From Akkermansia sp. (lineage in GTDB: Bacteria > Verrucomicrobiota > Verrucomicrobiia > Verrucomicrobiales > Akkermansiaceae): a stretch of DNA of 35,924 bases. The notes under the pieces are model-generated. The model was not told the origin of the DNA. It saw only the letters and a list, made by a program, of their open reading frames with translations, and did not search any database. This document shows positions 15,409 to 22,263 of the stretch, piece after piece. A program made the position numbers and the translations under genes. The number at the start of each line of letters is the position of its first letter. Positions within the stretch are counted from its first letter, which is position 1. The stretch is taken from positions 1 through 35,924 of the forward strand of contig JAFQSQ010000017.1 in the NCBI GenBank assembly GCA_017409465.1, read 5' to 3'.

Positions 15409-16950
15409 ATGAAGCCGCTCCCTCTTATTCTGCTCACTTCCCTGACGCTGCCCCTGGCAGCAGTCGCGCAAAATCCTGTTTCATCGGCCATTCGCTCGTT
15501 CCTGCCCGATGCCAAGAAATCCGAGGCGCAGCCGCAGCCTGCCCCCGCTGTGCAGGAGCCCGCACCTGCCCCGGAAGAGAAAAAGGAGCTCCCCCCCCCA
15601 GCCGAATATTCACCCGATACCCCCCGTGCGGAAAACACCTCGCCCACCGCACACCCGGACGCATACAAGGACTTTGTCTCGCGGTTGGATGAGCAGGTCT
15701 CTCGCAATCTTGAGGACTTCTGCCCGGCTCTCTCTGCCGTGCTGACGGCCACCCACGATGAATTCGCCGCAGAAGAGTGGATGCTCAAGGCCGCAGCAGA
15801 CGGCAACGCCGCCGCCATGCAGTACGCCGCCGACATACGGCTGCGCCAGATACCCAAGGACAAGCTGCAATCGCCGGAAATCAAGGAGGCCTACCGCATG
15901 GTTCGCCAATCGATGTCTGCCGGGTTCCACATGGCCAGCGTCAATGCCTACATCTGCCTCCGCAACGGAATCGGGACAGAGAAAAATGAAGAAGAAGCAG
16001 AAAAGGTGCTTTTCGAAGCCTGCAAGGGCGGCGGTTTTGTACCGCGTTTCAAGTGGCTGCAGTACACCAGGCGTCTGACTCAGTTCGACGACCGCGAACG
16101 CCCCGAGGTCAAGGCTGAAATTGACCGTGGAAATCACCACGTTATCTACTACCTTGCCATGATGGCGCCCACGGCTCGCGAACAGATGGAATGGATGCAG
16201 AAAGCAGCCTTGCAAGGTAACTCCGATGCCATCTTTGCCCTGTCGGCATTCTGTTCGCAAAGCAAACCGAAACAAAGCTATGATTTGCTGCAGCAGGCTA
16301 TCAAGCGCCACAATGCAGAGGCCATGTTTACACTGGGCATGGCTCTTACCGACATCAACTCCCACAATCCGCTGCTGAAGGAGGCCGGCATATCCCCCGA
16401 TGACAAGACGGGCCGCCACCTGCTGCGCCTGGCCTCCATGCTCGGTTCCGTGACGGCCAACTTCACCCTCGGTTCGGCCTACTACGAGGGGAAATTCGGC
16501 ATCAATCCTGACCCGGAGCGTGCCTACAGGCATTTCGAGCAGGGAGCCCGCAACGGGCATGCCCCCTGCGGGGCGGCTCAGGGGCTGTTGCTGCTGCTCG
16601 GCAAGGGTGTAACCCCGGACACGAAGCGCGGCATCCTCCTCATCCGTGGGGCGGCAAATGCCGGCTACCCTTACGCAGTGGTGCTGCTGGCATACGCGCA
16701 CTACAAGGGGCTCGGGGTTCCGGCCGATGCCGAGAAAGCGATGACGCTGCTGCAGGAAGCCGCGGCCATGGGCTTCCCGCAGGCCTATGTCTACATGGCC
16801 TATATCTCAGCCCATGGCGGCAACAACGTCAACGCCGATGCTGCTCAGGCTGACAAGTACGTGCGCATGGCGGCGCTGGATATGAAAGACGCCGCCCGCA
16901 AGCTTTACGATGAGTTGCAGAGTGCGCCGGAATGGGTTCCTCACCCCTGA
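15409..16950 (+). CDS. Exported Sel1-like repeat protein
   Basis: The 513-residue product begins with a signal peptide (MKPLPLILLTSLTLPLAAVA) and a Pro/Ala/Glu-rich linker up to about residue 70. The rest is built from alpha-helical Sel1-type repeats. They are clearest between about 280 and 480, for example GSVTANFTLGSAYYEGKFG, GYPYAVVLLAYAHYKGLGV and GFPQAYVYMAYISAHGG. Such solenoids mediate protein contacts and often work in envelope or signalling assemblies; the partner here is unknown. The frame is open from 15388, but that ATG touches the -10 box, so I chose 15409, which also gives a proper signal peptide; 15400 is possible. It is transcribed divergently from the autotransporter, which may suggest a shared envelope role. 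Confidence 0.78.
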   Translation: MKPLPLILLTSLTLPLAAVAQNPVSSAIRSFLPDAKKSEAQPQPAPAVQEPAPAPEEKKELPPPAEYSPDTPRAENTSPTAHPDAYKDFVSRLDEQVSRNLEDFCPALSAVLTATHDEFAAEEWMLKAAADGNAAAMQYAADIRLRQIPKDKLQSPEIKEAYRMVRQSMSAGFHMASVNAYICLRNGIGTEKNEEEAEKVLFEACKGGGFVPRFKWLQYTRRLTQFDDRERPEVKAEIDRGNHHVIYYLAMMAPTAREQMEWMQKAALQGNSDAIFALSAFCSQSKPKQSYDLLQQAIKRHNAEAMFTLGMALTDINSHNPLLKEAGISPDDKTGRHLLRLASMLGSVTANFTLGSAYYEGKFGINPDPERAYRHFEQGARNGHAPCGAAQGLLLLLGKGVTPDTKRGILLIRGAANAGYPYAVVLLAYAHYKGLGVPADAEKAMTLLQEAAAMGFPQAYVYMAYISAHGGNNVNADAAQADKYVRMAALDMKDAARKLYDELQSAPEWVPHP

Positions 16951-16979
16951 TTCCCGCCTGTCGCACCCGATTACGATAC

Positions 16980-17011
16980 GCCCGCTTCCTCCGACCTCGG
17001 AGAAAGCGGGC
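16980..17011. terminator. Bidirectional terminator between Sel1 and ferritin-like genes
   Basis: An interrupted stem pairs GCCCGCTT (16980-16987) with AAGCGGGC (17004-17011), with an inner CTCCGA/TCGGAG pairing. It lies between two convergent stop codons; there is no long T-run. Confidence 0.6.
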
Positions 17012-17020
17012 ATTCTCTTC

Positions 17021-17365
17021 TCAGCACTTGCCCTCCCCGCAGCAGGTACACTCCGGCAGCGCAATCCCCATATCAGAGAGCATCTCCTCAGTTTCCCGCG
17101 TGCCTCTCTGATAGTAAGGCTCATCCTGCGGAGCCAGAACACTGAGCAGACGTCGGAATTCGCCGACGTGCTCCATCTCCTCGCGGGCGATATCAAGCAG
17201 CACCCTGCGGGCACTTTCGTTGGTCGTGGACTCGGCCAACTGCTCATAGAGCTGTATGGCCTCGTACTCAGCCGCTATCATGAATCGAATGGCTCGCACT
17301 AACTCGCTGTGGCTTAATTTGCGCTCACTGGCCAATCCTTGGAATGAATGTGAAAACTCAGGCAT
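17021..17365 (-). CDS. Ferritin-like/rubrerythrin-type diiron protein with Cys-rich tail
   Basis: This 114-residue protein has two long predicted helices. One holds AIRFMIAAEYEAIQLYEQLA and the other VLLDIAREEMEHVGEFRRLL. E33, the Glu pair E62-E63 and H66 (ExxH arrangement) are the expected iron ligands. With only two helices per chain, two subunits would be needed for a four-helix bundle. This ferritin-like family is small and acts in iron or peroxide handling; some relatives are linked to encapsulin shells, but no encapsulin gene is in the window. The last residues, ECTCCGEGKC, contain four cysteines and may bind a metal or be redox-active; I do not know this tail as a family feature. A good Shine-Dalgarno sequence (AGAGG) precedes the ATG, unlike most genes here. 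Confidence 0.75.
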   Translation of the reverse strand: MPEFSHSFQGLASERKLSHSELVRAIRFMIAAEYEAIQLYEQLAESTTNESARRVLLDIAREEMEHVGEFRRLLSVLAPQDEPYYQRGTRETEEMLSDMGIALPECTCCGEGKC

Positions 17366-17514
17366 AGTACCTCTGCGACACCTCTTACCCCGCTCCGCTC
17401 GATAATTGATAGTTCCTTACCGGAGCGAATAATAATGGACACATAAAAAAATCGCGGAAAACGCCACACTGCCGGTGAATTGCCGGAGAACTTTCCCTCT
17501 TCCAAAAATGACGC

Positions 17515-17543
17515 TTGACAAATGCTAGAGTATACTATAGGAT
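17515..17543 (+). promoter_or_regulatory. Promoter of the DUF2147 gene
   Basis: A consensus -35 box TTGACA (17515-17520) and TAGGAT (17538-17543) are 17 nt apart. The predicted leader is about 50 nt, without a Shine-Dalgarno sequence. Confidence 0.65.
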
Positions 17544-17598
17544 ATCCTCGACCTAACTCTAACTTCAAAAAGATAACAACAACTAATCACGAAATCAT

Positions 17599-18048
17599 AT
17601 GAAAAAAGTACTGATGATGGGTGCCCTGGCACTTTGCAGCATGGTGGCTCAGGCCGCAGAAGGCATTGTCGGCTATTGGACAACGATTGACGACGAAACC
17701 AAGGAAGCCAAGAGTGTCGTTCAGATTTACGAATATCAGGGCAAGTACTACGGACGCATCGTTGACCTGCTGAAGGACAAGGAAGCCAAGGCGAAAACGC
17801 CCGGAAGTCCCAAAATACTGGGTATGGATATCATCTGGGATCTGGAGAAAGATGATGACACGTTCTCCGGCGGTGAAATTCTGGATCCGGCCAAGGGGAA
17901 GGTATACGGCTGCGAAATATGGCGCGAGGGAAAGAACCTGATTGTACGTGGGAAGATTGCGTTCCTGGGTCGCAACCAGACATGGCTGCCCAACACCACG
18001 TTCAAGGGCAAAGGCGGCAAGCTGGTACCCAGGAAGCCGAAGCTCTGA
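17599..18048 (+). CDS. Exported DUF2147 protein
   Basis: The 149-residue product has a signal peptide (MKKVLMMGALALCSMVAQA, cleaved before AEG). The mature part carries the DUF2147 pattern: GYWTTIDDETKEAKSVVQIY, GKYYGRIV, ILGMDIIWDL, GGEILDPAKGKVYGC and VRGKIAFLGRNQTW. Family members are small periplasmic or secreted beta-sheet proteins of unknown function. The region that often holds a CxxC-like pair in relatives is here replaced by a short Lys/Ala-rich linker (KEAKAKTPGSP). The gene has its own strong promoter and terminator and is a single transcription unit. Confidence 0.85.
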   Translation: MKKVLMMGALALCSMVAQAAEGIVGYWTTIDDETKEAKSVVQIYEYQGKYYGRIVDLLKDKEAKAKTPGSPKILGMDIIWDLEKDDDTFSGGEILDPAKGKVYGCEIWREGKNLIVRGKIAFLGRNQTWLPNTTFKGKGGKLVPRKPKL

Positions 18049-18073
18049 TTTGCTCTGCTGATGAGTGCAGCAT

Positions 18074-18110
18074 CCCATCGGATACACGCTTATCCGATGG
18101 GCTTTTTTTT
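18074..18110 (+). terminator. Terminator of the DUF2147 gene
   Basis: A perfect 11-bp stem (18074-18084 with 18091-18101) with a 6-nt loop is followed by eight T residues. Confidence 0.9.
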
Positions 18111-18117
18111 CAGGACG

Positions 18118-18154
18118 AAGAAGAAACCGCACCCTCCGATCGGAAAGTGCGGTT
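18118..18154 (-). terminator. Terminator of the menC-like gene
   Basis: AACCGCAC/GTGCGGTT form an 8-bp stem (18125-18132 with 18147-18154). On the reverse strand it is followed by a T/C-rich tract. It lies just past the menC-like stop codon. Confidence 0.6.
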
Positions 18155-18182
18155 GAGAAATGAGACGATGGCAGCCGATGGC

Positions 18183-19127
18183 TCAGAGGACGCGCCAGGG
18201 AAGAGCCGCCAGCAGATGGTCAAAGCCAAGCCCTGTACCACCGGGAGCCCGGAAGTCGGGAGTCACGTTCATCCCCAGTTCCTCAGAGAACGGATTGGGG
18301 CGGTAGACATGGTGCGATACCAGGCCGCAGAGCGGCACCTCCTCTGCCGGTTTATCCGTATAGAATACGGCGGCATTGTACGCAGCCCAGCACTGTCCCA
18401 GCGGGTGATCCATGTATGTGGTAAACACCGGCAGACCGGTCGTGCTGTGGTGACGAGCAGGCTTGACGATACGCATCATGGGCTTTGTCGTGCGCTTGGG
18501 GATGATACTCTCGTTCTGTACCGGCATATCATAGCCCAGCGGAATCCCGGCATCCTGCAGGCGCTGCCAGACCTCAACATCATAATAGCAGGGGTCCTCG
18601 ATGAAGTCGATACGCTCACGCATGGCCGGCGAGAGCATGTCCCAGAACTTAAGCGCCTCTTCAGGTGAAAGCGTACAGTTGAAATCCACACGCCACTTCC
18701 ACTCCGGCACCATAGAAGCCAGATTCACCAGGCGCTCCACCGTCGAAGCCAGCTTGGGAATCACCTTGAGCTTGCCCACACGGAAGCCGCGCTGATGCAG
18801 ATTATACACCTGAGAAGGAGTCGTGCTGACTGTCAATGTGGCGTGGCTGCGTGGAACCGTCAACCCTTCGAACAGATTGACCCCGGCTGCACGAGCGGCA
18901 CCATCGACTTCGATACACTTGAGAGCCCGCTGACCCAGGCGAAGCGGATTACCGTCGCGCAGCGCATCAAGCTCATACTCCAGCGGGGAATCTCCCAGCT
19001 CCGTCCAGGGCTGCAAACAGGCATAACCACCGTTATCGCCACGAAGCAGAACGCCCTCGCGAGGCTGCGCCGCTGCGCGAGCACTCATGGCGCCGATGGG
19101 ATAAAGAGTGTAAGGTGTGTAGTGCAT
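18183..19127 (-). CDS. menC: Enolase-superfamily enzyme, probable o-succinylbenzoate synthase
   Basis: The 314-residue protein shows the complete active-site set of the muconate-cycloisomerase subgroup. The KxK motif K119-x-K121 (GFRVGKLKV), metal ligands D148 (WRVDFN), E177 (FIEDP) and D200 (GYDMP), and the second base K222 (RIVKPARHH) are all in the expected order. The length matches E. coli MenC (about 320). The short capping-domain start (WTELGDSPL) and the overall divergence also resemble MenC rather than the longer racemases. MenC makes o-succinylbenzoate in menaquinone synthesis. No other men gene is adjacent, so a dipeptide epimerase or N-acylamino acid racemase is an alternative. A GTGACA-N17-TAAATT promoter ends 8 nt before the ATG, supporting this start and a nearly leaderless mRNA. 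Confidence 0.68.
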   Translation of the reverse strand: MHYTPYTLYPIGAMSARAAAQPREGVLLRGDNGGYACLQPWTELGDSPLEYELDALRDGNPLRLGQRALKCIEVDGAARAAGVNLFEGLTVPRSHATLTVSTTPSQVYNLHQRGFRVGKLKVIPKLASTVERLVNLASMVPEWKWRVDFNCTLSPEEALKFWDMLSPAMRERIDFIEDPCYYDVEVWQRLQDAGIPLGYDMPVQNESIIPKRTTKPMMRIVKPARHHSTTGLPVFTTYMDHPLGQCWAAYNAAVFYTDKPAEEVPLCGLVSHHVYRPNPFSEELGMNVTPDFRAPGGTGLGFDHLLAALPWRVL

Positions 19128-19135
19128 ATGGCTCC

Positions 19136-19164
19136 AATTTAAGCAAAGACACTCGTTTTGTCAC
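19136..19164 (-). promoter_or_regulatory. Promoter of the menC-like gene
   Basis: GTGACA (19159-19164) and TAAATT (19136-19141), read on the reverse strand, are 17 nt apart. The ATG follows 8 nt after the -10 box. Confidence 0.5.
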
Positions 19165-19194
19165 GCTCATTCTGCGTATGCAACCTTATTTTTA

Positions 19195-19223
19195 TTGATT
19201 TAACGAGAGAAGACAGCTAGAAT
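19195..19223 (+). promoter_or_regulatory. Promoter of the small membrane protein-pdxA unit
   Basis: TTGATT (19195-19200) and TAGAAT (19218-19223) are 17 nt apart. The next ATG starts 7 nt after the -10 box, so the transcript should be leaderless. It is divergent to the menC-like promoter 30 nt away. Confidence 0.65.
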
Positions 19224-19230
19224 AGGCGGC

Positions 19231-19443
19231 ATGAAGACGTGCCTGGGTAGTTTATTGCTGATACCCGTGATAATCGCGCTGATTATCACAGCGGTCTACC
19301 ACACCTCCGTCAATTCAGAGCTGCAATTTGAACAACGCGACACCAACGCGCAGTATATCAATACCGAACGCTCCTATCGCCCGCAAATTCCCCCGCGCAA
19401 AGACAACAAACCGCAGCCTGTCACGCAGGAAACACCGTCATGA
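19231..19443 (+). CDS. Small single-span membrane protein, coupled to pdxA
   Basis: This 70-residue protein has one hydrophobic segment at about residues 5-23 (LGSLLLIPVIIALIITAVYH). It continues into a hydrophilic tail rich in Gln, Arg and Pro (RSYRPQIPPRKDNKPQPVTQ). It has a promoter directly in front of the ATG, and its last codons overlap the pdxA start (ATGA overlap), so the two genes are co-transcribed and probably translationally coupled. I recognise no family. It could be a membrane anchor or assembly factor, or merely serve to load ribosomes onto pdxA. The segment could also be an uncleaved signal anchor. Confidence 0.6.
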   Translation: MKTCLGSLLLIPVIIALIITAVYHTSVNSELQFEQRDTNAQYINTERSYRPQIPPRKDNKPQPVTQETPS

Positions 19444-20309
19444 ACAGCCGTATTGAAGCGCCGGTCATCGGTTATACACTGGGAGATCAGGCGGGTATTG
19501 GCCCGGAAATCATGGCAGCAGCCCTGGCGCATCTGCCATCGGTCGCCGAGTACCGCCCTATGGGGGCGAGCATCGATGCTACTCCCGGGAATCCCACCGA
19601 AGCAACGGCGCGTGCAGCGCTTGAGCAGCTGGAACGTGCAGCCGAAGAGCTGCGCTGCGGAACTATCGATGCCGTCGTTACGGCGCCCATATGCAAGGAA
19701 AATCTGCATAAACTGGGCTTCCTCTATCCCGGACAAACGGAATTCTTCGCTGATAGGCTGGGGGTGCGGGATTTCGCGATGTGCCTGACAGGCAAACGGC
19801 TGACGGTCGCACTGGCGACGACGCATGTGGCTCTTCGCGATGTGCCCTCCATCCTCAAAATCGATGACCTGGTGCGCATCGGGCGTCTTCTGGCGAATTT
19901 CCTGCGACAAACCGGCCGGGAGAATCCGCGTATCGCCCTGGCCGGGCTCAACCCGCACAACGGTGAAGCCGGAGCCTTCGGCGATGAGGAGTCGCGCATC
20001 ATCGCACCGGCTGTCAGGGTATTGCAAAGCATGGTCGGGGCTGAGTTCTCCGGCCCCTGTGTCCCCGACTGTGTCTATCGGGATGCCGCAGAAGGTGTGT
20101 ATGATGCCATACTGGCTCCCTACCATGACCAGGCGCTGATTCCGCTGAAATTACTCGATTTTGACAACGCCGTCAATGCCACGCTGGGGCTGCCCCGCCT
20201 GCGAGTCAGTCCCGACCACGGAACCGCATTCGCTATCGCCGGAAAAGGCATTGCAAACCCCTCCAGCACCATTCGAGCCTTTGAATTAGCCCTTGCAAGT
20301 GTGCGATAG
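19440..20309 (+). CDS. pdxA: 4-hydroxythreonine-4-phosphate dehydrogenase
   Basis: PdxA oxidises 4-phosphohydroxy-threonine in pyridoxal-phosphate synthesis. The family blocks are present: GDQAGIGPE (15-23), TTHVALRDV with H129, GLNPHNGEAG with H173, YHDQALIPLK with H229, and SPDHGTAFAIAGKG. The three histidines correspond to the metal ligands of the E. coli enzyme, with matching spacing. The usual second residue of the first motif, Pro in GDPAGIGPE, is Gln here. The protein has only 289 residues against about 330 in E. coli; the missing segment lies in the first 60 residues, just after GPEI. It overlaps the upstream small membrane protein gene by 4 nt. An AGGA sequence 9-12 nt ahead of the ATG could help initiation. 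Confidence 0.87.
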   Translation: MNSRIEAPVIGYTLGDQAGIGPEIMAAALAHLPSVAEYRPMGASIDATPGNPTEATARAALEQLERAAEELRCGTIDAVVTAPICKENLHKLGFLYPGQTEFFADRLGVRDFAMCLTGKRLTVALATTHVALRDVPSILKIDDLVRIGRLLANFLRQTGRENPRIALAGLNPHNGEAGAFGDEESRIIAPAVRVLQSMVGAEFSGPCVPDCVYRDAAEGVYDAILAPYHDQALIPLKLLDFDNAVNATLGLPRLRVSPDHGTAFAIAGKGIANPSSTIRAFELALASVR

Positions 20310-20325
20310 AGCGTGTTTGTCTTAC

Positions 20326-20342
20326 AAAAGTTAACTTTTTTT
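20326..20342 (+). terminator. Weak terminator-like palindrome after pdxA
   Basis: AAAAGTTAACTTTT (20326-20339) is a perfect palindrome followed by more T residues. It is AT-rich and lacks a loop, so termination would be weak. Confidence 0.3.
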
Positions 20343-20373
20343 CATTTCCGACCGAACTTCAGGCGAGAATTCA

Positions 20374-20402
20374 TTGACCATCTACCTACTCTGTGGTAGT
20401 AT
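20374..20402 (+). promoter_or_regulatory. Promoter of the olsF-like gene
   Basis: TTGACC (20374-20379) and TAGTAT (20397-20402) are 17 nt apart. The predicted leader is about 37 nt. Confidence 0.65.
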
Positions 20403-20445
20403 CTAGGGAGTAAGACTCTGCTCACATCAATTCTCTCCATCAGAC

Positions 20446-22212
20446 ATGAAGCAACGACAGAAAATGGTAGACCTGAGGGACTATGTCCCGGCCGGGAAAA
20501 AATGGCCGGGATGGCTCATCAACCTGGGTGAGCGATTCCTGGGTTTTCATGCACTGAATACGGCTCATGCACATATTGAAGATGATTGGGAAGAGGGGAG
20601 TCAGGAGAACTTTTTCAAGCTGGCCTGCAAATACCTGAACCTGCAATATGATTTGGAAGGCCTGGAAAACATACCGAAAGAGGGTCCCTGCGTCATCGTG
20701 GCCAATCATCCCCACGGCATGTCTGACGGCCTGATGTTTGGCGACATTGCCATGAGGGTACGCGATGACATCCGCATCGTCGTCAATGAGTTCCTGTATT
20801 GCGTTCGAGGCATGCGTCCCTACGAGATTATCGTCGATGTCTATGGAGGGGACAAAGCAAAGAGAGCCAACATGCTGAGCATGAAGCAGATGCTTCAGTG
20901 GCTCCGAGAAGGCCACTGTCTGCTGGTGTTCCCCAGCGGGTCGGCTGCATCCTATTCCTCCGAGGACAAGCGGGTTATCGACGATCCCTGGCAGACCAAC
21001 ATCGCCTCGATTATCCGCAAGACAGCTTCGACGGTAGTACCGCTGCACATCTCCGGCCGCACGGGGATACTCTTCCAGCTGGTGACGCTGCTCGCCAAAG
21101 ACAAGCGCGCCTCACTGCTGCCCCGCGAAATTAAACGAGACGGCAGAATGCGGCATTCCATTCGCATCGGCGCCCCTATCGCTCCCTCGACCTTCAGCAT
21201 GCTGAAAGACGATAAGGCGCTGTCGGATTACCTGCGCCTCAACACCATGCTCCTGCGCTATCAGGAGGAGAAGAAGAGCGCAGGCTCCCCTGCTCCGCGC
21301 CAGATGGCACCGATTGATGAGCCTATCGCGGCGGATAAGCTGGCAGAGGAAATCGCCGCGCTTCCGGCTGACACTCTCTGTTACAAGGGAGCCAAGTCCG
21401 GGCTGGAGGTATACGCCGTGACAGCGGAGCAGATTCCGCTGATGATGAAGGAAATCGGGGTGCAGCGCGAAATCACCTTCCGAGCCGTCGGTGAGGGCAG
21501 CGGCCTGAGCTGCGACTTAGACAGTTTTGACCGGCACTACGTCCACCTCATCATGTGGGACAGTGTTCACCACGCCCTCGCCGGAGCTTACAGATTCGGT
21601 CGTTCCGATCAAATCCTGGACAAAATGGGAGTCAAGGGTATCTATAATTCCCAATTCTTCAAGCTCAGCCCCAAGTTCTGTGAGTTCGCCAGAAACGGTC
21701 TGGAGCTGGGCAGAGCGTTCATCACCAAGCCTTATCAGCGGCATCCGGCCTCGCTGGACACCCTCTGGATGGGGCTTGGGCGCTACCTCGTCACACACCC
21801 GGAGTATCGCTATCTCTACGGCACCGTCAGTATATCCAACGAGTACAGCCGACTGTCACGCGCACTCATCCTCTCGTACCTGCGCAGTAACAAGATGCAC
21901 CCCGACTTGCAGCACGAAGTGCAGTCTCTCTGCCCGCCTGATGGCTTGCAGCTCTACAGCGAGGATGTGCGCCTGCTGCCTACAGCCATGGAGGAGGAGA
22001 AACTGCTCGGCCCGCTGGTCAGTAAACTTGAGAGTGATGGCAAGAGCATCCCGGTGCTGCTGCGGCAGTATCTCCGACTGGGTGGTCAGATGCTCAGTTT
22101 CAACATCGACCATGATTTCGGCGATACGCTCGATTGCCTCGTAGTCGTAGAGCCGTGGAAGGCCGGTGAGCGTATCTGCATGCGCTACATGGGCACAACA
22201 CAACCACAATAA
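20446..22212 (+). CDS. OlsF-like bifunctional aminolipid (ornithine lipid) synthase
   Basis: The 588-residue protein joins two acyltransferase domains. The N-terminal half (about 60-280) is a PlsC-type lysophospholipid acyltransferase with the catalytic motif NHPHGMSD, where H88 and D94 have the wider spacing seen in hemolysin-like acyltransferases, and later VFPSGSAASY. The C-terminal half (about 305-480) resembles the OlsB/hemolysin N-acyltransferase fold: EITFRAVGEGSG, FDRHYVHLIMWD, GAYRFG, LELGRAFITKPYQRHPASL and YLYGTVSISNEYS. The same order occurs in OlsF, where the C-terminal domain N-acylates ornithine and the N-terminal domain adds the second acyl chain. The product is therefore probably an ornithine or similar amino-acid lipid of the outer membrane. 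Substrate choice is inferred. The adjacent lptD-like gene supports an envelope role. Confidence 0.75.
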   Translation: MKQRQKMVDLRDYVPAGKKWPGWLINLGERFLGFHALNTAHAHIEDDWEEGSQENFFKLACKYLNLQYDLEGLENIPKEGPCVIVANHPHGMSDGLMFGDIAMRVRDDIRIVVNEFLYCVRGMRPYEIIVDVYGGDKAKRANMLSMKQMLQWLREGHCLLVFPSGSAASYSSEDKRVIDDPWQTNIASIIRKTASTVVPLHISGRTGILFQLVTLLAKDKRASLLPREIKRDGRMRHSIRIGAPIAPSTFSMLKDDKALSDYLRLNTMLLRYQEEKKSAGSPAPRQMAPIDEPIAADKLAEEIAALPADTLCYKGAKSGLEVYAVTAEQIPLMMKEIGVQREITFRAVGEGSGLSCDLDSFDRHYVHLIMWDSVHHALAGAYRFGRSDQILDKMGVKGIYNSQFFKLSPKFCEFARNGLELGRAFITKPYQRHPASLDTLWMGLGRYLVTHPEYRYLYGTVSISNEYSRLSRALILSYLRSNKMHPDLQHEVQSLCPPDGLQLYSEDVRLLPTAMEEEKLLGPLVSKLESDGKSIPVLLRQYLRLGGQMLSFNIDHDFGDTLDCLVVVEPWKAGERICMRYMGTTQPQ

Positions 22213-22224
22213 AGCTTTCCATTC

Positions 22225-22253
22225 TTGACATTTTTAACACAATCAGGCAGTAT
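22225..22253 (+). promoter_or_regulatory. lptD promoter, nearly leaderless
   Basis: TTGACA (22225-22230) and CAGTAT (22248-22253) are 17 nt apart. The ATG chosen for lptD starts 10 nt after the -10 box. The earlier in-frame ATG at 22225 overlaps the -35 box and is not usable. Confidence 0.5.
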
Positions 22254-22263
22254 AAACACAGTT

